A stretch of DNA of 64,000 nucleotides from Bordetella parapertussis (GCA_945895265.1 CAMDEF010000002.1:1-64000), one strand, 5' to 3'; counted from the stretch's first letter, positions 7,593 through 17,442 are shown. Program-made: numbers and translations. The notes: a model not told the origin generated them from the letters alone.

Positions 7593-10565
7593 ATGATCTC
7601 GATTCGAAAAATTGGAGCTTGTCTTGCTTTGTTTTCGGTTGCAAGTGCCGCGAACAGCCAAGCGACACCTTCTATTTTCCGCACCTCAGAATACTTCGCA
7701 AACTGGGGCCTTCAACACACTTATGCCGCAGATGCTTGGGCACTGGGCTTTACCGGCAAGGGTGTCAGACTCGGAATAGTAGATGGTCCGGCTCAATTGA
7801 GTCATCCAGAGTTTGCAGGTCGTGTTGTTGCACCATTATTACAGCCGCCCTTTCCAGCCCCCGGTTATCCTAATTTGCCAGAACATGGCACCCATGTTAT
7901 GGGAGTTGCTGCGGCTGCACGCGATGGTCAAGGCATGGTGGGTGTAGCACACCATGCTTCGATTGCTCACGTAACGATACTTGGTGATCCAGGTTATCCC
8001 GCGTCGAATAACTGGACACAAGATTTATTAGATGCAAAGGTTTCTGTCATGAACGGAAGCTTTGGACCGTTTGCTAAACCTTGGCCTTTAATTCCCGCAG
8101 GGAGCCGAGATGGTGGACCTAATCCAAACTACCAAATTGTTAACTTCCAGTTCTTGTCTGAGGATGAGATAAGAAGTTACGCATCAGAGGTAGAGAAATT
8201 GTCTGCTGCTGACGTAGTGATGGTCTTTTCAGCGGGTAACCAACGCTCCTCTGATTTACAGCCATTGGCTGCAAAAGTACCCTCGGGTCATGCCATAATC
8301 CCCCTTATTACACCCGCCAACACCGCGCTCGGCTATACGAGCAATCCGGCAGATGCTGTTTATCGTATTTACACGGACGAGGCTGATCTAAATAATCCCT
8401 CTACTTGGAACAGAAACCAGTTTCCATTCAGTGAACTTAATGATACGAATCTCTCAAGATTAGCCGGTACGCTGATTGCGGTGACCGCTGCGAATATTGA
8501 TCAAAAGACCGGTGCAGTCACGCTCGCTGAGTTTAGTAATCGGTGCGGAATTGCAGCAGACTGGTGTATCACTGCACCTGGTGTAGATATCTATTCGACA
8601 GTCCCGATGAATACATATGCTGGGGACGGATGGAGCGGTACATCGATGGCGGCTCCTTTTGTTGCGGGTGGTGCCGCGGTGTTGCGCCAGGCGTTTCCGT
8701 ACATGACGGCAAGGCAAATCATTGAAGTTCTGTTGACCACCGCCACGGAAATTGACAACTCTAGCCCCGAATCAATTCGCGATTTTGGCCATGGTTTGCT
8801 TAATGTCGGTCGCGCGGTCAGAGGACCGATCCAATTTGGTCATCCTTCACTCATCCCCGGTAATCCGTCAATTTTCGCGCCAATCTTTGCGGTGGATACT
8901 CAAGGGTATAGCTCGGTATGGAGTAATAACATCTCTGGGATTGGAGGGTTTAGCAAGGCTGGCGCAGGGATTCTAGTGTTAACGGGTCTCAACACCTATA
9001 CGGGCGATACGACGATTACCGGTGGAGTGTTACGGGTGGATGGCTCGATCGCGACTTCAAATCTTACCGTGACCTCTGGGGCGACATTGCAAGGTGTTGG
9101 CACGGTGGGTAATACATCGATGGCGGGGATTTTGTCGCCCGGTATCTCGGTCGGCACGCTAACTGTTAACGGTAATCTGAATCTTTTAGCGGGCTCAATA
9201 TATCGATATGAGATTGATGCCAACCAGCGAGGTGATCTGGTGGTTGTCTCGGGGCGCGCTACGATCGCCGACAGCGCCATTTTTAAATTGTCTTCAGCGG
9301 GCGGGATTGACTTAAACAGGTTGTATCCAATTCTGCAGGCGAATACTCTCACGGGTACGTATCGCAGCAGTGATAGCAACTACACATTTATTGATCTGGG
9401 TTTTATCCCAAGCGGTGGCAATCTTAGCTTGATAGCCCAGCGAAATAGTGTGTCCATGGCAAGCTTTGCGCAAACAAACAATCAGCGGGCAGTGGCAAAT
9501 GCTATTGATGCGCAGAGGTCAGGCGATGAGCCGTATAGGCGTGTGCTGCTAAACGACAACTCGAGCCAATTGTCTGGGTTGTACCAAGACTGGTCAGGCG
9601 AAATCTACAGTGCTAATCAAGCGGCGCTCATTTACAACAGCCGGCTGATGTCACAGGTCATGAACTGGCGCCTACAGGACAGCTGGCTGAACAACAGTTC
9701 GACTGCTCGATTGCAGCGGATAGGCCAGACTAATTCGGACACGACAGTGTGGGCTCAAGCGTACGGCAACTGGGACGCGTTCAGTGCCAATGCTGATGCG
9801 CGTAAGGCAACGTCTAATGGTGGTGGGCTCATCGTAGGGGTCGATCACGCGCTGACACCAAGTTTTCGCCTGGGTGGTGGTTTCTCGGCTGGCATGACTA
9901 ACACGACTGTCGCCGCCAGTAGCGCTAATACCAATGGGTACCACGTGATGCTTTACAGCGCTTATGGCAAGGACAGCCTACGCCTTAACAGCGGTGTGGT
10001 TCAGTCGTGGTACGCAGCTAATATGAAACGTGGCTTGTCATTGGATAATCAGGGTAACGCGAAGGGTCAAGTCGACTCTAGTTCAACGCAGTTGTTTGCA
10101 GACCTAAGTCGTCCGATCACGCTGAGTCAGCAGCAAGATCATCACACAACGCTCTCACCTTTTGGTCAGATCAGCCAAATCTGGCTGCAAACTTCGAGTT
10201 TTGGTGAAAGTGGGGCAACTGCGAGGCTGACTGGTCTAGCGACGAATGCCAACACGGGATTCGGCACCCTAGGAGCGAGATTAAGTCACCAATGGAAGAC
10301 CAGCGAGAATGATTGGCAGGCTGGCATATCGGCGGGCTGGCAGCGGGCGTGGGGCACTTTATCTCCGACAACGACGCTGGCATTTGTCACCGGACCGGGC
10401 TTTACTGTAAGCGCTGCACCAATGGCTCGAGATGCAGCTGTGATTGAAGTCGGCATTGGCGCCAGTCTTGGTGCATCGAGCCGCTTTAATCTCGCCTACT
10501 CTGCAACTGTGGCGCGTCAGTCTAGTGGTCAAATGCTACAGGCGCAATTGCAATGGTCGTTTTAA
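7593..10565 (+). CDS. Autotransporter subtilisin-like serine protease (S8)
   Basis: A 990-residue protein with a signal peptide (about 1-23, ending near NSQA), an S8 subtilase passenger and a C-terminal autotransporter barrel. The catalytic triad is D64 (GIVDGPAQLSHPEF), H98 (EHGTHVMG) and S351 (GTSMAAP), with the oxyanion Asn in SAGN at 216. A passenger-associated repeat with LNTYTGDTTITGG follows at about 450-480, and the barrel runs from about residue 717 to the terminal QWSF. Proteases of this class (SphB1 and NalP are examples) are displayed on the cell surface and often release other autotransporters or adhesins. The neighbouring Gly-rich autotransporter is an obvious possible substrate. 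The ATG at 7593 has GGAG upstream. The hinge in the Asp motif (DGPAQ rather than DSG) is slightly unusual, but all three catalytic residues are present. Confidence 0.92.
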   Translation: MISIRKIGACLALFSVASAANSQATPSIFRTSEYFANWGLQHTYAADAWALGFTGKGVRLGIVDGPAQLSHPEFAGRVVAPLLQPPFPAPGYPNLPEHGTHVMGVAAAARDGQGMVGVAHHASIAHVTILGDPGYPASNNWTQDLLDAKVSVMNGSFGPFAKPWPLIPAGSRDGGPNPNYQIVNFQFLSEDEIRSYASEVEKLSAADVVMVFSAGNQRSSDLQPLAAKVPSGHAIIPLITPANTALGYTSNPADAVYRIYTDEADLNNPSTWNRNQFPFSELNDTNLSRLAGTLIAVTAANIDQKTGAVTLAEFSNRCGIAADWCITAPGVDIYSTVPMNTYAGDGWSGTSMAAPFVAGGAAVLRQAFPYMTARQIIEVLLTTATEIDNSSPESIRDFGHGLLNVGRAVRGPIQFGHPSLIPGNPSIFAPIFAVDTQGYSSVWSNNISGIGGFSKAGAGILVLTGLNTYTGDTTITGGVLRVDGSIATSNLTVTSGATLQGVGTVGNTSMAGILSPGISVGTLTVNGNLNLLAGSIYRYEIDANQRGDLVVVSGRATIADSAIFKLSSAGGIDLNRLYPILQANTLTGTYRSSDSNYTFIDLGFIPSGGNLSLIAQRNSVSMASFAQTNNQRAVANAIDAQRSGDEPYRRVLLNDNSSQLSGLYQDWSGEIYSANQAALIYNSRLMSQVMNWRLQDSWLNNSSTARLQRIGQTNSDTTVWAQAYGNWDAFSANADARKATSNGGGLIVGVDHALTPSFRLGGGFSAGMTNTTVAASSANTNGYHVMLYSAYGKDSLRLNSGVVQSWYAANMKRGLSLDNQGNAKGQVDSSSTQLFADLSRPITLSQQQDHHTTLSPFGQISQIWLQTSSFGESGATARLTGLATNANTGFGTLGARLSHQWKTSENDWQAGISAGWQRAWGTLSPTTTLAFVTGPGFTVSAAPMARDAAVIEVGIGASLGASSRFNLAYSATVARQSSGQMLQAQLQWSF

Positions 10566-10758
10566 TGGTAATCGTTCAGATGGTAGTTTCGCCTTGAGTT
10601 TTATTGTGTAAGCGAAGGCAACGACTGAATCCGCTTGACATCTGAGGGTGGTACCTTTAAAACTTAGTGCAGACGGCGACTTAAACAGGTGGGCTGAGTC
10701 AAAACCCGATGATCTGTTCGGACGCAAAGTCAAATGCTTAAATAGAGGCTAAAACACG

Positions 10759-12354
10759 ATGGCAATTAATGGTTTAAGCGGCAGGAGGAGATTTGATTTC
10801 TCTTTGATGAATGAGGGTTCGGCTGCGTTCGATGTCGTCGAATTAGACGGCGTTGAAGCAATATCGCAACTTTATCGCTTTGATTTGATGCTAGTCAGTG
10901 AGTCAGCCGATGTTGATTTTGATATGGTGCTTCAAAATAGCGCTACCTTGACAATTTTTTCCCATGATGGTGCTCAGGCTCACAAGTATCATGGTGTGAT
11001 CGTTGAATTTGAGCAACTTCGCAAAATAAATAAATTTGTTTTTTATCGGGCGGTATTAGAGCCTCGACTCAGTCTGCTGGATTTAAACAAAATCACTGAG
11101 GTCTACCTAAACGAGAAAAACATTACTCAGATCATCGAGCAAGTGTTACGAGAGAATGATTTGGGCGCCGATGGCTATGAATTTAAGCTAGAAGATTTAA
11201 GTGCATATCGAGAACGCAGCTTCGTTGGTCAATACGATGAGACCAGTCGACACTTTATTTCACGGCTCATGGAATCAGCCGGTCTGTATTATTTTTTTGA
11301 TCACGGCCAGGACGATCGTTTTCAAGAAAAGCTGATGATCGTCGACTACAAAGAAGCCCACCCTGACCCAGTACTTAAACTAAGTTATTGCGATCCAGAG
11401 GATTTGCAAACAGAATTTCAAGACAAAAATATTGTGTCCTTTATGCGTACGCAACGCAGGCTGCCTGAGTCTGCAATGATCAAGGATTTCAATTACCGCA
11501 AAGCCGGTCAGGGCGTGATTGAGGCGACTGAACCAGTGTCTGATAAAGGTTATGGTCTGATGATGTTTTACGGAAATAATTTGCGCACTGCCGCTGAGGT
11601 CAGTGCGCTGGCAAAAATACGGGCTCAAGAGCTACGCTGTCACGGCACTATTTTTTCTGGCGATGCAACAGCTGTTGGGGTGCGCAGCGGTCACTTTATA
11701 GAACTGTCCGAACACTATCGGGGTAGCTTCAATGCCCAGTACTTGGTCACTGAAGTTCACCATCAGGGCTCGCAAGAACAACTCCTGTTTAAGGATACGA
11801 CCAACCGGATTCAAGGTAAAAAAGAGCGCTTGAATTATGGCACCAATTATCAATGCAGTTTTAAGGCGATTCCAAGAGATGTTCAATACCGCGCGCAGCG
11901 TCTCACCCCTAAGCCCGTCATCGCGGGCGTCATTAGCGCTGTGATTGATGCTGAAGGGCCTGGTCAATTTGCTGAAATGGACGAGTTCGGGCAGTACAAA
12001 GTCCAGTTTTTGATGGATTGGAGTTCGAAAAATCCAAATAAGGGTTCAGCACGTTTGCGCATGGCAAGCCCGTCAGTGGGTAGCAAGAGTGGGATGCATT
12101 TTCCACTGCTTAAAGGCACTGAAGTGCTGGTTGCCTTTATGGGTGGCGATCCCGACCGCCCAGTCATTCTGGGTGCCGTACCTGATTCTGAAAACCGCAG
12201 TGTAGTCACAGACAAGAATCATTTTTACTCTCAGATGGTGACCCCAAGTGGAAATCGGCTAATGTTCAGCGATAAAGCTGGCGCAGCTGGGTACGAAATG
12301 CATATACCTGGCGTTTTAAGTTTTGGCGCCAATGGTGGAAAAGGAACGAGCTGA
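10759..12354 (+). CDS. vgrG: T6SS spike protein VgrG (TssI), short form
   Basis: A 531-residue VgrG. The N-terminal gp27-like part begins with RFDFSLMNEGSAAFDVVELD and goes on with the usual late-control segments (a LYYFF-type strand near residue 175). The gp5-like OB domain includes the phrase GPGQFAEMDEFGQYKVQF and then HFPLLKGTEVLVAFMGGDPDRPVILG. VgrG trimers form the puncturing tip on the Hcp tube. After the conserved GNRLMFSDKAG segment only about 25 residues remain, so the extended beta-helix tail typical of longer VgrGs is missing. The following gene has beta-repeat character and may complement it. It starts the accessory island, in front of the DUF2169/DUF3540/DUF4150 set, so this VgrG probably carries cargo through that adaptor module. 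Confidence 0.93.
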   Translation: MAINGLSGRRRFDFSLMNEGSAAFDVVELDGVEAISQLYRFDLMLVSESADVDFDMVLQNSATLTIFSHDGAQAHKYHGVIVEFEQLRKINKFVFYRAVLEPRLSLLDLNKITEVYLNEKNITQIIEQVLRENDLGADGYEFKLEDLSAYRERSFVGQYDETSRHFISRLMESAGLYYFFDHGQDDRFQEKLMIVDYKEAHPDPVLKLSYCDPEDLQTEFQDKNIVSFMRTQRRLPESAMIKDFNYRKAGQGVIEATEPVSDKGYGLMMFYGNNLRTAAEVSALAKIRAQELRCHGTIFSGDATAVGVRSGHFIELSEHYRGSFNAQYLVTEVHHQGSQEQLLFKDTTNRIQGKKERLNYGTNYQCSFKAIPRDVQYRAQRLTPKPVIAGVISAVIDAEGPGQFAEMDEFGQYKVQFLMDWSSKNPNKGSARLRMASPSVGSKSGMHFPLLKGTEVLVAFMGGDPDRPVILGAVPDSENRSVVTDKNHFYSQMVTPSGNRLMFSDKAGAAGYEMHIPGVLSFGANGGKGTS

Positions 12355-12410
12355 GTATTCAGCAGCTTGCTTAATTAGGTGTGCTCATAAAAGACTAGCG
12401 GAGTATTTCA

Positions 12411-13910
12411 ATGCCAACAAATATTTGGGACATCTACTTCGGTAATTCAAGAAAATTTACCGTCGGCACAGATACAGCTTTTGCACTTGGGATTAGCCGT
12501 TCGTTCAAAAGCTCTTTAAGTAATGAGGTAAAGCTTAATGCCGGTATAGACATCAAGGGCGGCCTCACTGCAGGACTGAAGTTGGGGCGTGAAATTGAGT
12601 TTAATTTTGGAAAACTGCAGACTGACAAATACGAAATATCTTGGCAGGGTCCGCACGATAAGGAAGGGAAATTCGGTAAATCAAACTTTTATAATGAAAA
12701 GCAGTTTAGAGCCACTGCTGGTGAGTTGGGTGCTGCGACGCCGTTAAACGTTGCTAGAAACATTTTGACAACGAAGCTTAAGGTTACCGTTGGGGCAGGT
12801 ATGTGTTTCCAGCTCGCTGCCACCATCCTCGCGTGTACGGCTGCCTTCTATGGTACCCGAGAAAAAGTCGGGGATAGGGATGGCTTTGATAAGGATATTC
12901 AGTACGATGATAAAAGTGTTTATGCTGGCTCCATGTATGAAGCCATGATCGACGGATTTTCTTTGATCGCTGCGGTTTTGTCTTGGCTCTTGGCAGCGCA
13001 CTTGGATAAACAAAAGAGAGATAAACCGATCCGTGATAAGTTTTTCCTTAATATGGATAAGGATGTGGGAATTCTGTTTGGAGCGCACAATCCTGTGTCA
13101 ATTCTTGGAATGAACGCGGAAAATGGGCCAGGCGCTTGGCACGACTTAAGCACTGACCAAATCTCTTTTGGTTTGCACGCCAACATGCAGTTTAATCCAG
13201 CGCAGACGCTGCCCGCAGGACCAGATGCAACTCTTTGGTCGCAACAAAGCATGAAATCAAATGGGATGATGATTTCTAAAGATAGTTTGACTATTTTGGC
13301 CGGACATCCCGGAGCTAAGAAGATTAAGAACTTAGCCAAAGATTTTATGGTGGACATCGGCAACGATCTTGACGGCTCGTATATCAGACGCATACATATT
13401 AATGCTGCGAGGTCTTTGTTCGCTAGACCAGGTTCCCAGGCCTTAGGTTTAGTGCTAAAAGATAATGACGTCACGCTCGGGGTTACCTCTGCGATTGACC
13501 TAAACATGACAAACAGCGTTGTCAAGCTTAGGAAGGGCAACAATTTCTTGCAATTTGAGAACGACGTGGCGGAGTTGAGCGCCACATCTGTCAACATAAA
13601 CGGCAATGTCAACATTAATGGTGCTAATTTCAGCGTGACGCCCGCTTCTGTAAAAATAGGTGATATGGTTTGTTTACTTGTACCTGACGCGCAGGCCCTT
13701 GGACAGCAGGCGCAGGCCTTTGCTGACATTCTTGCTCAGACAGCTAAAGTCCAGGCTGACATTGCCAGCGAGCAGGCTGCCCAAAAACTTGGTGAAGTGG
13801 CGGAAAGGCTGACGAGGTCTTTGGACGAGGCGAAACGAGAGTCCGCGGAATTGAAAGGAAAACTAGAGGAAATGGAGCGAATGATTAACCAAGCAGTATA
13901 TATTGCCTGA
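12411..13910 (+). CDS. Unrecognised T6SS-linked protein with two membrane segments and a C-terminal coiled coil (candidate cargo or spike extension)
   Basis: I do not recognise this 499-residue protein. Residues 1-70 alternate polar and hydrophobic short strands (KFTVG, KLNAGIDIKGGLTAGLKLG), suggesting a beta-repeat. Two hydrophobic stretches, about 125-147 and 178-198, look like membrane segments, separated by a charged loop. Residues 270-420 are again strand-rich (DVTLGVTSAIDLNMTN, ATSVNINGNVNINGANFSV), similar in style to VgrG spike repeats. Residues 425-495 form an Ala/Glu-rich coiled coil. Lying between vgrG and the DUF2169 adaptor, it occupies the position where many T6SS clusters keep their effector. 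No catalytic motif is visible. A pore-forming effector, an inner-membrane partner or a detached VgrG tail are all possible. Confidence 0.55.
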   Translation: MPTNIWDIYFGNSRKFTVGTDTAFALGISRSFKSSLSNEVKLNAGIDIKGGLTAGLKLGREIEFNFGKLQTDKYEISWQGPHDKEGKFGKSNFYNEKQFRATAGELGAATPLNVARNILTTKLKVTVGAGMCFQLAATILACTAAFYGTREKVGDRDGFDKDIQYDDKSVYAGSMYEAMIDGFSLIAAVLSWLLAAHLDKQKRDKPIRDKFFLNMDKDVGILFGAHNPVSILGMNAENGPGAWHDLSTDQISFGLHANMQFNPAQTLPAGPDATLWSQQSMKSNGMMISKDSLTILAGHPGAKKIKNLAKDFMVDIGNDLDGSYIRRIHINAARSLFARPGSQALGLVLKDNDVTLGVTSAIDLNMTNSVVKLRKGNNFLQFENDVAELSATSVNINGNVNINGANFSVTPASVKIGDMVCLLVPDAQALGQQAQAFADILAQTAKVQADIASEQAAQKLGEVAERLTRSLDEAKRESAELKGKLEEMERMINQAVYIA

Positions 13911-13931
13911 ACATGACGTAAACCCCACTGT

Positions 13932-14993
13932 TTGCCTTTCATCTTGAAGCTAATTCATCCCCCATGCGCAGAGGTCGTAAAAAGAATAATCTCTTTGTCG
14001 ACCAATCGTCACGCCTTGTCCTATGGTTTGATATTGCCGTTTACTTTGCACGAGCGAGGTCCGACTATTCCTTCAGATTTTTCGCCGGTCTGGCCCTGGG
14101 TAATTGCCAGTATGGGGGAGGATTGCATTTTTGACGAAGCCTGGCCGAAAGCAAGGGCCGAGTTCTTAGCTTACGGGGCCGGATACATGCGGGATAACCA
14201 AGCCCAACCGCTCTCCGTTCGACTTTCAGTTGGAACGCATACCAAGGTTTTAGCCGTGTTTGGTGATAGACGCTTCAAGCGGTTGGGTACGTATCCTACA
14301 CCTGAGCCGTTTGTGCGTATGCCCGTGAGTCCTCAAACGGCATTTGGTGGATCCTCGTTCTCTTTAAATCCACTTGGTAAAGGGGCGGAGTCTCAAGCGT
14401 TATCTGACCTTGCTTCATCAGAGGTGTCGATGCCTAACATTGAACTACCAACTGAACTGATGATTGCAAAGGGAGACCGAGTGACACCGGCTGGTTTTTG
14501 GTCTTATCCACCTCATTGGCCGCAACGCACAAAACATCTGGGGTCTTTTGACGATGTTTGGCAAAAAAATCGTTGGCCTCATTTGCCCCTGGCCACATCG
14601 AGTGATTATTATCAGACCGCGCCGGCCGATCAGCAATTGAATGGCTTTTTTCAAGGTGATGAGACAGTTGAAATTTACAACATGCATCCGCAATTTGAGC
14701 TTATCGCTACACAATTGCCTAGCACCCGCGCACGAGTGTTTGTAGCTGGTCAAACTGATAACTCTAAGCCGAGCTTTCGCGAGGTCGTTGTGCACAGAGA
14801 GACTGTTTGGCTGTTTCCTGATCAGCTGTCTGGGCTCTTACTCTTTCGAGCCGTAATTGATTTAGACAGTGAAGACGCAGATGAGATTGACTGCATTTAT
14901 GCTGATTTTGAAAAACAAACCAATGTACCCGGAACCCTCGATCAGCATCACAAGAATTATTGTGCAAGAGTTGGACGTCCTTCCGTAATGTAA
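13932..14993 (+). CDS. DUF2169 domain protein, T6SS effector adaptor
   Basis: About 353 residues with the DUF2169 pattern, including an FGDRRF strand, the TAFGGSSFSLNPLGKG segment, P-A-GFW-YPPHWPQR and a QTAPADQQLNGFFQGDE phrase near residues 235-250. DUF2169 proteins are adaptor/chaperones that help load cargo onto the VgrG/PAAR spike. The listed start is a TTG without a clear ribosome binding site; a second TTG at 13944 is equally possible, so the N-terminus is unsure. The gene begins 21 bp after the membrane-protein gene and precedes the pentapeptide proteins. In many bacteria DUF2169 and pentapeptide repeats are fused; here they are separate. Confidence 0.85.
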   Translation: MPFILKLIHPPCAEVVKRIISLSTNRHALSYGLILPFTLHERGPTIPSDFSPVWPWVIASMGEDCIFDEAWPKARAEFLAYGAGYMRDNQAQPLSVRLSVGTHTKVLAVFGDRRFKRLGTYPTPEPFVRMPVSPQTAFGGSSFSLNPLGKGAESQALSDLASSEVSMPNIELPTELMIAKGDRVTPAGFWSYPPHWPQRTKHLGSFDDVWQKNRWPHLPLATSSDYYQTAPADQQLNGFFQGDETVEIYNMHPQFELIATQLPSTRARVFVAGQTDNSKPSFREVVVHRETVWLFPDQLSGLLLFRAVIDLDSEDADEIDCIYADFEKQTNVPGTLDQHHKNYCARVGRPSVM

Positions 14994-15031
14994 TTTCAGT
15001 TTCTTAATATCAAACGTTTAAGAGATCAGCC

Positions 15032-16345
15032 ATGGCAATAGAACTTAATAATTTTGCGCAAGCAAGTGAGTTGCTTCAGAAAAGTATCGCGCAAGTGAAG
15101 CAATCCATGGCAAGCCTCGGCGTAACAGAAGCCGATTTACTCAAAGCGTTGAATTCAAGACCCGACACCAAGGACGTAGTTCCAACCATTCTAGCCGAAG
15201 GCGGTCTTGACGGTTTTTTTGCTAAATCCAGCGAAGCCCTGGCTAACGTAGAAGCTGAGCAGAAGGAGCTGCTAAAGTTTGATCTCTCCACTTTAAAACC
15301 ACCCGAAATGCCTGTTATGCCGGTACCCGTGCCTGGTCAAGTTGCTGCGCCGGGCACGGTGTACACGCGTGAATGGGTCATTGAGCACCACGCGGCGAAA
15401 GGCTCTTTCGCTGAGTTGGATTTAAATGGTCTTGACCTGTCACTGCTCGATTTATCGGACGCGGACTTTTCTCAGGCAAACCTTGCCAATGTTAATTTTA
15501 AAGCGACTCGTCTGGATCGCTGTATTTTTGATGGCGGCCTGCTGACGGCAGCCGTCTTTGATGAGGCATCACTGATTGAAGCGAGTGTGCAGACGGCTAG
15601 TGCGGCAAAAGCCAGTTTTCAGCTTGCCGCCTTGCAAACAGCGACGCTCAGTGGCACTGATTTCACCAGCGCATATTTCGATAAGGCGAGTTTGCTTGAC
15701 GTGACAGCCAAGGCCTGTATCTTCAGTGGCGCGAGTTTGATGGCTACCAATTTAAACAAAGCTGTCATGGATCAGTCGCAATTTGACGGCGCCCAGTTAG
15801 CGGATGCTACGTTCACGCAAGCACGGTTGACGGGGGCTAATTTCAATAGTGCAAACCTTGAGCGTGTAGACGGGACGTCCTCCCTCTGTAAAGCAGTCGA
15901 TTTTTCTGGGGCGACGGCAGCGGGCGCTAAGTTCGGTGACGCGGACTTATCTGGCAGCCAGGCAAACAGCAAAACATCTTTTGCTGGTGCCTTTCTTGCT
16001 CGGGCCGATATGTCTCAAGTCAAATGGGATAAGACAGTATTGGACGGTGCCACGATGGATCGGGCCCTACTTGAAAACGCTGACCTCACGGGTTGCAGCT
16101 TAGTTAAAGTTCAGATGATTAACGCTATCGCAAAACAGGCATGTTTTGATAAGGTCAACTTAGAGCAGGCTGATTTGCGCGGTGTAAATTTCTTTGAAGG
16201 TTCAATGCGCAAAGCGAAACTGAACGGTGCTCTGTTAGAACTTGGTAACTATTACGGAGTAGATTTCATTGATGCAGCGATCGAGGGGGCAAGTTTTCGG
16301 GAGTCAATACTCGACAAGACCATCTTAGCCTCTCGTAAGCTTTAG
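15032..16345 (+). CDS. Pentapeptide-repeat protein 1 (T6SS accessory)
   Basis: A 437-residue protein. An N-terminal helical part of about 110 residues ends in a Pro/Val-rich linker around residues 88-105. From about residue 125 on there are many A(D/N)L-x-x pentapeptide repeats (DLSLLDLSDADFSQANLANVNF and similar in overlapping frames), predicted to wind into a right-handed quadrilateral beta-helix. Pentapeptide proteins are frequently encoded with DUF2169, DUF3540 and DUF4150 in T6SS cargo modules, but their exact role is not settled. The ATG at 15032 follows AGAGATCAGCC. Its stop TAG directly touches the ATG of the next pentapeptide gene, implying translational coupling. Confidence 0.85.
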   Translation: MAIELNNFAQASELLQKSIAQVKQSMASLGVTEADLLKALNSRPDTKDVVPTILAEGGLDGFFAKSSEALANVEAEQKELLKFDLSTLKPPEMPVMPVPVPGQVAAPGTVYTREWVIEHHAAKGSFAELDLNGLDLSLLDLSDADFSQANLANVNFKATRLDRCIFDGGLLTAAVFDEASLIEASVQTASAAKASFQLAALQTATLSGTDFTSAYFDKASLLDVTAKACIFSGASLMATNLNKAVMDQSQFDGAQLADATFTQARLTGANFNSANLERVDGTSSLCKAVDFSGATAAGAKFGDADLSGSQANSKTSFAGAFLARADMSQVKWDKTVLDGATMDRALLENADLTGCSLVKVQMINAIAKQACFDKVNLEQADLRGVNFFEGSMRKAKLNGALLELGNYYGVDFIDAAIEGASFRESILDKTILASRKL

Positions 16346-17410
16346 ATGACGCGGGTTGCCATGACCACGCACCTCTCTGAGATATTGAGTCAAGATGTCA
16401 TTGAGCAGTGTTCACTGTCTGGGCAAGCGCTTGCCGATTTGACGCTCAGTCGGAAAGTGTTCAGGCAAGTAGATCTAAGCAGGGCGGATTTAAGTGGTGC
16501 AAATCTCGATGAAACGCAATTTATCGAATGCAATTTAACCGACGCAAATTTAAGTGGTGCGCGCTTAAACGATGCACAATTCATCGATTGCACTTGCGAG
16601 AGAACCTCGTTTGAAGACGTGCGTGCCAAGGGGCTTGCTGCGCAAAACTGTCGATTTACAAAGCTTAGTTTTAAGTTGGCCGGGCTTAAAAAAGCAAACT
16701 TTGATTCTTGCGAGTTTGACGCAGTTTCGATGCTGCAAGCCGATTTGGATGAAAGCACCTTTTACAAATCAAATCTTCATCAAGTTGACTTTACTGGTGC
16801 GATCATGATTCGTACCATGATTGCACAGACTGATTTAAGAACAGTCGTATTTAAGCAGACCAACATGACTCGCGTTTATTTCGTCGGGTCAAACCTTGCT
16901 GGACAGAGTTTTAAAAATTGTGAGTTAACGCTCAGTTTGTTTTATCAAGCAAACTTGATTGGTGCAGATTTCAGTCATCAAAAACTGACGCAAACACAAT
17001 TTTCAGAGGCAAAGCTGAATAACGCCAACTTTGAAAACGTAGAGGGTCTTTATGTAGCCTTGATTGGTTGCGATTTGAGCGAAACTAACTTTAAGCAGGC
17101 AAAGCTTGCCTGCTGCAACTTGTCGCAGGCAACTCTTGGGCGCTCGAATGTCAGTGGGGCTCACTTTCGGGAGTGTGTCTTGGTTGAGTTGGACGCGCGT
17201 CACGCAAGCTTTGCAGGTTCGCACTTTGAGCACTGTAATTTGTCTCATAGCAACACCAGTTACGGAGACTGGCGCGGTGCTCATTTATATCGGGCAAATT
17301 TGCACGGCATGGTTCAAGTCGATACAGTTTGGGACGACGCAAGTAACGTGTTGCCAATACAAACTGATCCGCAGTTACTTCGTGCAGAAAGCTGGGTTTC
17401 ACCGGTCTAG
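16346..17410 (+). CDS. Pentapeptide-repeat protein 2 (T6SS accessory)
   Basis: A 354-residue protein made almost wholly of pentapeptide repeats (DLSRADLSGANLDETQF, NLTDANLSGARLNDAQF and so on), with an unusually high number of Cys residues in the repeat positions (for example IECN, FIDC, CELT). Its start sits immediately behind the stop of the first pentapeptide gene; an internal ATG at 16361 is an alternative. The two proteins differ clearly in sequence, so this is an old duplication or independent recruitment. Probably a structural partner of the DUF2169 adaptor; no enzymatic motif is seen. Confidence 0.83.
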   Translation: MTRVAMTTHLSEILSQDVIEQCSLSGQALADLTLSRKVFRQVDLSRADLSGANLDETQFIECNLTDANLSGARLNDAQFIDCTCERTSFEDVRAKGLAAQNCRFTKLSFKLAGLKKANFDSCEFDAVSMLQADLDESTFYKSNLHQVDFTGAIMIRTMIAQTDLRTVVFKQTNMTRVYFVGSNLAGQSFKNCELTLSLFYQANLIGADFSHQKLTQTQFSEAKLNNANFENVEGLYVALIGCDLSETNFKQAKLACCNLSQATLGRSNVSGAHFRECVLVELDARHASFAGSHFEHCNLSHSNTSYGDWRGAHLYRANLHGMVQVDTVWDDASNVLPIQTDPQLLRAESWVSPV

Positions 17411-17442
17411 CTCATTTCGTTAAATTTATTGAAATTCAAACT

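Noticed and set aside
12920..13729. A 269-codon minus-strand frame inside the 499-residue protein gene
   Set aside because: It mirrors a well-formed plus-strand gene with a start site and consistent context; no ribosome binding site or family match.
15420..17400. A DNA-level repeat array or CRISPR in the pentapeptide genes
   Set aside because: The periodicity is at the protein level (five residues); DNA repeats are degenerate and in frame.
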